Assembly (NCBI GenBank): GCA_026419785.1
Contig: JAODTK010004477.1
Span: 682,001 to 746,000, forward strand
From: Sclerodactyla briareus
Lineage: Eukaryota > Echinodermata > Holothuroidea > Dendrochirotida > Sclerodactylidae
Length of the DNA stretch: 64,000 nt
Direction of reading: 5' to 3'
Shown: piece after piece, positions 54,650 through 64,000 of the stretch
Layout of the letters: every line of letters begins with the position of its first letter
Position numbering within the stretch: the first letter of the stretch is position 1
Translations under genes and position numbers: made by a program
The notes under the pieces: model-generated
Database searches by the model: none
Seen by the model: the letters and a program-made list of their open reading frames with translations, nothing else
Told to the model about the DNA's origin: nothing

Positions 54650-57620
54650 GCAAACACCCTCCCTCGCCTCCCTCCACACACCAACAACTATCCCCATCCG
54701 CAGTCAAGATTGTCTCAAAATTTCCTTTCGGAACCTCCACATTCTCCCCAGTCCCCAGCAGAAGTAGAGGAAGAACAAGAATGCACCTCTGCGTAGTGAT
54801 TCCTTTCCTTTTTCTGACATGTTCCCCTTACTCAGCTAATAAACCCGCAAGATGGTGTTGCCAACTCCACCACAACTTGACACACATCGACCCAATCATG
54901 CATATTTACTAACCTCAAGAGATCCTGTTGCTTTTGACCAATGTCAAAACGTCCATCTGAGGGCAATTGAAGTGCAATACCTGAAAACTAAACCTGTAAG
55001 TAAGTGATCTTGAAGAGTAAGGTAAAGTCACTAGCCCATAACCAGCAATGTCCAACGTTTTCCATTCAGTGTGGGAAGCCCAGCGACCGTACACTGAGTC
55101 AGCCTACGGCGTTAGCCTGTTGAACGGCGTTTGCCTTTGTTCACCTCGTCAGCCTCATTCACTCATATGTCAGAGTGGCCCTTTAACGCAATCGTGATTT
55201 GCCTTAAACAAACTCCTGTGCGACTTCGTTCCTGCTCGCTGTCAAGCTGAATCATGGCTGTGCTAGTGGGTGGGGTGCGACATCAACGTTTGATTGCGCA
55301 ATCGGACAGTTATTCTTCACTAATTACGGGAAACGGCCAATGTCTGGCTGGAAATTACTCTATTGTTCTGATTTGTAGTTATTTAGACAACCCCCAACCA
55401 AGTTCCCGCATACGTTGGATGGATATTCTTTTTATTTTGCCCATTTGAAGAATTCCTATTTTTCTGAACCTTTGCGGCGATAACCAAGCAAGCCGCAATA
55501 CGCCTGCGCATAGCCAAACAGTGGCTTCGCACTCAATTTAAGGCTTCAAAAGCATCATTCTTCGATAACTTCTATTTCGGTGTTGTAAAATGTTATTGAA
55601 GGTCTTCTGTAAATATTAAAGACCTTATATTTGGCGATTTTCCGCGGAACTCATGCAGGTTGCCTAATCCAATCAACGCCCATGCGCTACTGATGACTGA
55701 CAACTATGTCACCTGAATTGTAATAAGCAAAATCCCAATTTTTCTGGGATTTGTCAAACGAGTCCTGCAGACGATTATGATATGTTGGGATATCGAGCCG
55801 CGTTATATATACTAAAGAGCGATAGCCCCCTCTATTTTAGGAACGTCTTCTCCATATCGTCTGCTTTAGCAGGCCCGGCAGACCTGCATGTCAGGCTAAA
55901 TGATGAGGATCCCTTTAGCAAATTCATCACTCTAAGTGACTCGTTTGGTCCAAGCAATAAATTGAATGAATGGCCGTTCTTTGAATCGACGACCAACATC
56001 ATCAACGAATGTGAAAAAAACAAATCTCCTTTTTGGGGGTGATATGTGTGGGGAAAGATGAGTGCATACATGCCTATATCTTGTCTTGCATCCCTCCACT
56101 ACGCGCGGGACCGGTGAGATATTGTAGGTACAATTTCAGTGTCCAACAGCATGGTGTCTCTACATGTTGGTCATTGTAACATATGTCGTTAATCCCTAAT
56201 GTGACCTAGGGGTAGTCATTGCCAGTCATGGTTTCAATTTGTACAGCGAGTAGTCTGTGGTCTTTCAAAGTGACTGTGGGTTATCAATTTTTCATTATTT
56301 TTCAGGTACAAAAGTTACTAATTGGTGCATCCTTTTGTTGACCCCCCTGAATGCAGACTCACCTTGACTGGTACAATGAGTGGGTCATACAATTGACAAG
56401 TGCATATACTGTTTAAAATACTTGTATCAATAGCCATTTTAACCAGTTCACTCAAACTGCTATTGCCATTTTTAGTTTAGGGTCAACTTTTCACAAGGCT
56501 TTCAATCACAAGTTCCCCCTACTTGGTGGGTGGGGAATGTCTCTCTATGTGGCCGCACCCCATGCAGCCCTCACATAACAAATATGTCTGGCTGCATGGT
56601 AATAAACAAATGATAATGAAGAGCAAGATCTTTTGTAATTTTCTATTGTTTTATATATATATAGCCCATTTTGAGACATTTCTGAATTAATTGGGCTCAG
56701 TTAATGTTGATCATTATGACGTCGGGCCAATTGTTCAAAATGTGACTTATACCGGCTACCACTTTTTCCCCATATTCACATCATGTGGATAGTCACACCA
56801 GATAGAGAGGCACTGGGAAGAAGGAGATACTTTTATAGACTCAAACACCCCTGCCCTTTGGGGTACAGGGTAATGCCCTCACTTTTTGCTCTATAGCCAA
56901 AAATGCCCAAATGTTGTGCCCTTCCCCACTTTCAGAAGCTACCTTGACCCTTGCTTTCTTCTTCCTCCCAACTCACTACCCCTATTCACTGCTTCTACAC
57001 ACACCACAGTTTATCCCCTCATTAGGGCTTGTCTATGAATCACCGTTAATAATACCCAATGGTCACTCCTGCCTGTCAAGTAATTAACATCCCGGAAGTG
57101 TGCTTTTGCATTTCCCAATAGGGAAGTGTAAACAATCACATAATCAATAGACTGAGTGCACACAGAGATATTGGATCCCCACTCTCCATCCTCTGAGCAT
57201 TGCCATGCCAGGTACCATTTTCCCCCCTGAGGCTACAGGCAGTCAAAATTGTATTAGTGTTTGTCCTACTTGCAGTTTCACACGCACAACTTAAGAGATT
57301 AACTCCTTTTGAGGATTGGGAATGTTGACCACCAAACGAAGGGCTTATTATCTATAACACACACAATGCCGGCAGTGGTTAAGAGGATAATGGCTGGAAC
57401 ACATAGGTGTTCTAATTGAATTCCGCAGGCCATTTTCTGGTGTGCATTTCTGTTTTTCTGCTGTACTTAACTATTAAATGGGAAAATTTGAAAATATCTG
57501 TAAAGCACACACTTGGCTTCCACCTCGAGTAGTATAATATAGCCTAATGGAAAATTGCCGTTTGTCTACCCCCCCCCTCTCCCCCCCTCCCATCGATATT
57601 CATGGTTACTAATCCCAATT
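54650..57620. other. Unassigned sequence
   Basis: Frames at 55254-55448 and 55782-56042 have no recognisable motif. A TA stretch lies near 56652-56662. I see no supported gene, RNA or element. Confidence 0.4.
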
Positions 57621-57629
57621 TTGTAACCT

Positions 57630-58190
57630 TCCCTGAGGCATGCACTGGATTGAATTTAAAATATAACACTTAATGGGAGGAAGTATACGCAAGAAGAGGC
57701 GTTTCTGCCTTGCAATTAAATTTGTCAATAAATCAGTGATGGCGGCTTCAATTTTCATAAGCTGCCTATGAAACCGTGGGGTGGGGGGTGCCTGTAAACC
57801 AAAATTCCCCACTCCACCCGTAAGCAAACACCACTACTGATCAGGAGGACATACAGGCTGGTCCTGGTGCTAGTCCATTAGTCAGACATATCAGGAATAA
57901 CTATAACATGACAATTCAGAATTTGTACTGTCCCTTTCACTGGGGGAATACTTGTATTGGGAATGGGGAGGGGAGGGGAAAGTGGAAGCAACCTATTTTA
58001 TTAAGAGGGCAACACAACACTTTGGTGGTCGAAATATAACACTAAATGAGAGGAGGTATATGCAAGAAGAGGCGTTTTGGCCTTGCAATTAGGAATTTGT
58101 CATAATTCAGTGATGCAGCTTCAAATCGGGCTACATTTTTCAATTTCATAAGCTGCCTATAACCTTGGGGGTGGGGTGGGGGGAGGCTAC
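57630..58190. repeat. Direct duplication, two copies about 385 bp apart
   Basis: The segments 57650-57795 and 58035-58185 both carry ATATAACACT, GAGG...CAAGAAGAGGCGTTT, CCTTGCAATTA and ATAAGCTGCCTAT. Unique sequence separates them. Confidence 0.75.
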
Positions 58191-58349
58191 GTGCCAGATA
58201 TAAGGATGGCCCTATGGTGACCTGATGACCTTGACCGATACCAAAAACAAATAGCATTAATTAGTTATCATGCTGACGGGCAGATGTCAAATGCCAAATT
58301 TATCACAAATTTGCAGTGTTTTAGCTGTCTTACCTTCCATTCATTGAGA

Positions 58350-58862
58350 AGCTTGTGATAAGAGTTCGTAGTATGGTAGTGTCTGACTTTTTTGTTTGTA
58401 TTAACAAGGACGCGTTCCCGCCAAACAAAAAAAAGCTGCAAAATCCAGGGTCAAAGGTTGAATGAGGTCAAAGGTCAATAGGTAAAATGAGTCAAAGTCG
58501 GATACCAGATGTATTTCACCCAGACAAACGAAACTTTCCATTACGACAGTCTCCAAAATGTTTCGTTGCGGAATATGACGATTTTTAGCTGGTCTTGAAC
58601 TTCCACATTATCTGGGATAGCTTTGTGATAAGAGTATAGTAGTATGGTAGTGTCATGACTTTTTTGTTTGTCTTAACAGACGCTTCCCCGCCAACACAAA
58701 AAAGCGGGCAAAATCACCAGGTCAGAAGTCAAATGGGGTGGCAAAAAGGTCACAGAGGTCAATGTCGGGTGTTACCCGATGTTATATCACCCAGCGAACA
58801 AAACTTTCCATTACAACAGTCCTCCAAAAGGTTTAGTTGCGAGATATATGACGATTTCCTAT
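58350..58862. repeat. Direct duplication, about 270 bp unit, two copies
   Basis: The segments 58350-58605 and 58632-58862 share GTGATAAGAGT...GTAGTATGGTAGTGTC, GACTTTTTTGTTTGT, CCCGCCAA and AACTTTCCATTAC. Both hold AGGTCA-type half sites. Confidence 0.75.
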
Positions 58863-59200
58863 GGTGACTCGATGACCTTGACCTGACACCAAAAACAATA
58901 GGTTCATCCACCATACATGCTACCCACATGACCCAATTTGAACTTTTAGATACTTGTGTTCGCTAGATTATCGTACTGACAAGCTCTTGAACTTTGCCCT
59001 CTGTGACCTGAATGACTGAACGGGCACCCCCAAACCAAATAGGGTATCCTCCCCATATGTGCAACCCACATACCTAATTTGAACTTGATACCAGTTGCGT
59101 ACGTTAGATATGTGCTGACAAGGGTGTCACCACACACACCACAGACAAACATACGCACGGTTTTCATGATGCATAGATTCTGTGCCTGCGGGCAAGGCGG
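58860..59200. repeat. TGACCT-rich dispersed repeat
   Basis: Words such as GATGACCTTGACCTGACACC, CAAAAACAATAGGTTCATCC, CTACCCACATGACCCAATTT and a CACCACACACACCACAGAC border occur. Related stretches are at 58200-58255 and 51640-51870. A TGACCTTGACCT word lies at 58873-58884. Confidence 0.55.
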
Positions 59201-59609
59201 TATCAAAAATGTTACAGTATTTGTGACGGTTAATCCAACTTTCAAATTGGTTGGGTAAGAGAGGGTTTGCTGTGGCAGTTATAACGCACAATTGTCACAG
59301 AGCTATGGTTTACTCATTCCTCAGTGCGTTATTCTAACCCAAGAAGCTACTATGATGATGGACTCAATCAATTCTGGAACATCTTCAAACACATCGGATC
59401 CAGAACATGTAACGGACCATACCTATGAAAGTTGGCAAAATTCTTACAAGTTGGAAATTGGAATTATTATGCCAACTAGGCACATACAATGTCCCCTACT
59501 GACCTTAGCTGTACGTCAAAATGATCAGGATCCAAAGGTGGATCACATCTACACGGCTCTGTGGAAAATCCCAAAGAACCTTGTCAAAAATTGCATAATT
59601 TGCAAAATA

Positions 59610-59760
59610 AAACATTAAAATGATTTCCAGTGACCCCGACTTCACTTTAACATTTCTCGGGAACCAGGTAGACCACATCCATCAAGCTTCGTGAGAATCC
59701 ACAAACTTGAAAAATTTGCAGCATAAATTATGCAAATTAGGGCACCTAATTAGCCTTTAT
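59610..59760. repeat. Degenerate dispersed repeat, TATGCAAATTAG type
   Basis: The words CCATCAAGCTTCGTGAGAAT and AAATTATGCAAATTAGGGCA match the 24060-24700 family. Confidence 0.5.
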
Positions 59761-59769
59761 TTTAGGCTC

Positions 59770-61170
59770 TGAAAAATCTAATCGTTCATTACCTGTCATC
59801 AAGTCCTACATGCCAAAAACTACATCACTGTAGCACCTATGGTTCATCCATAATCCTGCTAAGAGCTTTTTTAAACAATATTAAATTACAGGAAATGAGC
59901 TATTACCCAACGTGATTATGACTTTGCTGCCCAAAAAAATCTAATAGATCGTGTACAACCAACCCAGTGCTACACACAAAAGTTCGGTCATAGTCGCAAC
60001 GGTTTGTGAGAAAATCCTACTACGAGAAAGTGTGACACACACACACAACATGGCCAGGCGAGAAAAAATGGACACCTGAAAGCCCAATCGTTGGCACAAC
60101 ATGAGGTAAATGTATGTTTGTCCCATTCAATCTGCAGGATAAAAATTTGACTCTGCAAAGAATTTTCCAGCTAAAAGACCCCCAATGACCACCTGATATC
60201 GTAATTCAGAAACCCCACATACGCATCCTTGCTGGACTCAATGTTGGCAAATCGAAAAATCCAAATGAAATTCACACCAAAATGCTTTTGATTGCTGAAG
60301 GGAAACGATAGGTGGAGGGACGGGAAACTATCACATGAACCAAGAGACAGGAAGTTAGGTTAAGTTTCAGATTAAGTGTTCTCACAATAGATTCCTAAAT
60401 TCCGTGCTATTTCTTGTACATTATCAATACATATATATCTACAGAACATGAAATGACTTACCTAAACAAAATGAGATGTACGTTTCAGGAACAATACAAA
60501 ACGAATCATGCATTTTAAAAAACAGTAAATCTGTCTGTTAGTTAATTTATATTACTAACTCCATACTCCAGGGCACTACAACCGTGCCAATTGGGGCTGA
60601 ATTATTGGATATACAGACGGTAATAAAGATTCAATTGAAGGCTACATAGATAGCACTACCAGCAATTTTGTTGAGAGTATCAACCTATATTAGCTATAAT
60701 TGTCCTAGCATAAAGCTAGCCACTGCTCAGTGGTAGGTAGGTTGGAATTCATTGGGGGCCCTGAGAAATTAATTATGCACGTTATTCTGGGAACACCTCA
60801 CAGATCAGGTGCTTTTCTTCCATAACACAAAAATGATGTATCCAACATTAGGACGGATGCTCAATTCTGGGCAACTGGGGGGTCATTTCCATGACTTTCC
60901 ATTAACCAAATGAAGGAGCTTGCCATGAACTTCTTTTATGACAGCTCTCATGAATTTTCAACTAAAATCCCAAGAAAGAGCAAAACAACAACAGCAAACA
61001 GCTGTGAGGGGCAGAACACAGCACTTCACACGCAAATTCTATGACTTTTTCATGACTCAAGCCAACCCAAATGCAAGCCACCGTTTCAAGTGCAATTTCA
61101 ATCAAAACTTTTCCTGGGTTTTCCATGACCGCGTAAACCCTGTTAGGAAATAGAGGGTGAGGGGGGTTGA
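59770..61170. other. Unassigned sequence
   Basis: A 71-codon frame at 60938-61153 has a Gln-rich start but no motif. Nothing else is supported. Confidence 0.4.
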
Positions 61171-61177
61171 AGAGAAC

Positions 61178-61489
61178 TAGATCAACTTACCAACTCTCTT
61201 CCCCCTTTATGAGGGCAAGCAAGCCAAATTAGTCCTTGAGGCTGCGGCCATAGACAAAAGTATGTTTGCACAGATGGAGGAACGTTACCAGCTCATCGTC
61301 CGGAACCCAGGAGGTCACTAGAGATCGTAGAAAGACTGCAGGATAGCGATGTTGATGATCTCCTTGAAGCACTCATCTCATCTAGCAGGACCTGTCAAAA
61401 CTTCAGATAACATCAGCATCTGTATAGAGGTGGACGGTGGCAAGGAGGTAGAGGAATCACCTCGTAGGGTTGAGAATTGTCCTGGTTAG
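61178..61489 (+). pseudogene. Coding-like stretch with two compensating frameshifts, unidentified
   Basis: Three consecutive plus-strand segments read like one protein. The first runs to a stop at 61319 (LYEGKQAKLVLEAAAIDKSM, then FAQMEERYQLIVRNPGGH). The second is 61321-61410 (EIVERLQDSDVDDLLEALIS, then SSRTCQNF). The third is 61406-61489 (DNISICIEVDGGKEVEESPR). The first and third share a frame, so two small indels cancel, as in the SAM exon at 1864-2231. The composition is acidic and helical. No family is recognised. It is either a real exon with assembly errors or a retroelement/gene relic. Confidence 0.4.
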
Positions 61490-64000
61490 ATCCGAAATCG
61501 CCCCTCTCATACCCGCGCAACGGGTTGCTTGCTTTTCAACAGGATCTTGCACTCACTAGCAGGAATTCAGCAGCAGGGATCGAGACCAGGGGTTTCTTCT
61601 CGAAAAGGATGAGCCCTTGGTTCGTGGAAATCTGGCATGGGACCAGGATTACCTTGGTAGTGACCAGGGGCTCTAGTCTGATCACTTCGACGACTTTTGC
61701 CCCACCATTTGAGGAGGACCAGGGCTTCAAATGAGAAAATACTCCGGGGGGGCTATCAAAACCTAGCTCACCTGAATTAATAAAACACTGAAATTCGTCT
61801 GCAACAAACATTGAAATGTTCAATTGATGCATTTATTAGTTAGGACTACCTAGAATGTGACCAATTGAAGATCCCAGAGGCGATGTGACCACCCCCCCCC
61901 CCCCCCAACAAAAAAAAGAACATAGCACCTGGTATATACAATCATTAGGACAGGGGGATATTGAGTGTAATTTTAGGGGGCTAATAGTCCCATGGGCCCC
62001 GCTTGTCGTGAACCCTGTTGCAGCAGTTGAAAACTGACTATGTACACTCATTCAGATGGGGACATCAAATGGGGGGTACTTGGTCGAGGTTGGGGGAACA
62101 CGCTGTGGACAGCACCTAGCTGTCGTCGAGGCTCATGTCCAGACAATGGGGCCAGGTTGCGCGGTATACTGCAGTTCCCTTCCAGTGTGAATACCAGGTT
62201 ACTCATCGTAAGCGGAGTAGCTGGACAACACCAGCAGCAAGACAAGGCCAGTCGTAGTTTAAGGCGCGCACCACTTACGTTAGGGGGAGGGAATGACGAG
62301 AGATCCCACCCATAGCAATATCCTTACAGCTTGGATGTCACCAGTATTGGCAAAACCAACAATTGTTCCATGTTTCTAGAATGTTTTTGTTGATAAACAT
62401 GGGGGGGGGGAGGGCAAAATCTGTTAAGTTTGTGTGGCCGGATTTGCAATTTTCAACAAGGGGCGGTTCCAAAGATGGTTCTGCCACCTGCAAGTTCAAC
62501 GTCAAAAACTGCCATTGTTTCCTCATGAACTTTTGACACAATTTCACTATGTTTCATTATGATAACTGTAACTACGAATGGTTAGTTAACTGGTGCATAG
62601 ACTGAGTTGCCAGTTCGCACCCAACCAAATTCTCCTGATCTCGGGAAACCTAGCAGCGATTTGACTCTTCCTGCCTAGAGAAACAATGAACCCAAAACAC
62701 ACTGCGTTGCCGAGCATAATCAACATGCCACTAGACCAGTGGGTCTGGGACAGGGACTCGATGCAATCCAAGCAGAGAAGGCAAGACAGGTGCCGATTCT
62801 CAATTCATGAAATTCATGCCCAGAGCGCACCATTGGGTAAAGAGATGCCATTATAACTTCCCCTATTCCCTGGGTGAACCTTGTAGGTGTTTACGTCCTG
62901 GTAGGGCAAAAATGGCACTGCTGGAGTCATGTTAGTTTTTTTATTTTATTTTACGAACTTCCTTCAAATTGTTGGCAATTTTGGGGGTAGTCCCTCTCAG
63001 CTCTATTGTTTTCTTGCCTCACATATCTGGAAGCATTTTCCCACAAATGAGTTATGAGAGTGCCTCTCAAGCAACATGCACATCACTATTAGAGACGATA
63101 ATCTGTAGCATCTAGACTAGAGTAGAGTGCAATTCAAATCTCATCAAGGTATAGAGTACTGACGGACGTCATGTGGGATAAAGACTCACCACAAAGACCC
63201 GAGGCACTGGACCGGGTACGTCGAGTAGGAAGCCAAGCCAGAGGCAAAAGAGACAAGCCAACGGATCACCCAGTTCGTGCCATCTATGAGACAGAGCATT
63301 TCATGATGATACATGTAGTCCAAAGTTTGGGAGGGTGGTAAGGGGGCAAGTATAGTGCCACTTTTAACAACCGTCAAGTGTCATATAGTGTCTACAAGTA
63401 AAACGAGGAACAAGTTATACATTGATCATTTGATGTAGGCGGAGATACCATGGGTGTAATTCGCTGTCAGAAACACACAAGTATAGTTTCAGTACTTCAC
63501 AGTGATGATGACTCTTATTAAAGTGGCTTGAGACTTGTGGGTACTCCGTCCCGTCCATGAAAAAGGGATGTTCAATTTTCTTATGGGCGCCCCTACAGTA
63601 TACAGCAGGGGATTAAACTTGAAGGCTGTTAACAGGTCAATACTCGAACTCTGTCTAGTATCACGTTTTTTTCAAGTTGGGTAACCTGTAGGGTAATCCA
63701 CATACTGCGGACAGGCCAGAAATGTGTGGAGTATGAGAAAAATTTTTTTTTGCTCTGTACAATTATGAAAACATCACTATGTAATACTGTGATAATTACT
63801 ACTGTTCAGTAGGCATGGAATATTCTTGGTTGTCCCCTTTATGGAAGGATAAAAGGTTTACCTGCCTCAGTTAACAGTATTTCGTCTTTGACAGAGAAAC
63901 ATGACCTTAGTACTAGTGATCTGAATAAAAAGAACTAGTAATCATTGGTGGTGGCTGGACTCAATCTGAGTATAGAACGAAGAGCCTCTGTCCCCAAAAA
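61490..64000. other. Unassigned to the window end
   Basis: A 98-codon minus frame at 61536-61832 and overlapping frames on both strands at 62040-62315 lie in GC-richer DNA, but I recognise nothing in them. Homopolymers are at 61892-61906 and 62401-62411. No supported gene is seen between 62320 and 64000. Confidence 0.35.

Overview
The window looks like nuclear DNA of an invertebrate animal, most likely a marine one and perhaps an echinoderm. The base composition is AT-leaning. Long uninterrupted reading frames are almost absent, and there are no operons, no ribosome-binding sites and no bacterial-style genes. The sequence is full of homopolymers, microsatellites, tandem arrays and decayed transposable elements of animal type: hAT, CR1/Jockey-like LINE, tRNA-derived SINE and an IS630/Tc1/mariner-type transposase. 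Many repeats carry TGACCT/TGACCC words. The phylum is an inference from repeat style, not proven by any gene.

Layout. At 1.86-2.23 kb (minus) lies the best host-gene evidence: an exon encoding a SAM domain of the kind found in SAMD8/sphingomyelin-synthase-related proteins, broken by small frameshifts. At 3.3-4.1 kb (minus) is the 3' end of a Jockey-like reverse transcriptase. Two inverted copies of an unnamed terminal-inverted-repeat element lie at 6.44-7.36 and 12.49-13.20 kb. They bracket a CpG-rich stretch (9.4-12.1 kb) with several coding-like minus-strand segments that I cannot name. From 13.3 to 22.3 kb the sequence is mostly unassigned, with a LINE 3' end at 17.3-17.6 kb. A higher-order satellite of about 600 bp per unit fills 22.35-24.0 kb.

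A 430-bp inverted-repeat element lies at 25.7-26.2 kb and a 21-bp/166-bp tandem array at 26.8-27.6 kb. At 27.66-29.10 kb one hAT-like element sits inside another, each with an 8-bp target duplication. A relative of the outer element recurs at 54.3 kb. Between 30 and 37 kb are a SINE (minus), degenerate tandem repeats, possible small exons and two short non-autonomous hAT-like elements (34.30-34.71 and 36.20-36.54 kb). A transposase remnant follows at 38.7 kb, then a tandem array at 39.6-40.4 kb, two LINE 3' ends (40.8-41.3 kb minus, 42.8-43.3 kb plus), a second large tandem array at 48.2-49.1 kb and a second SINE copy at 49.24-49.72 kb. The remainder to 64 kb is degenerate repeats, local duplications and unassigned sequence, with one further frameshifted coding-like stretch at 61.2-61.5 kb.

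No complete gene can be described. The small indels inside tandem arrays and in otherwise well conserved coding segments suggest an unpolished long-read assembly, although real pseudogene decay cannot be excluded from sequence alone.
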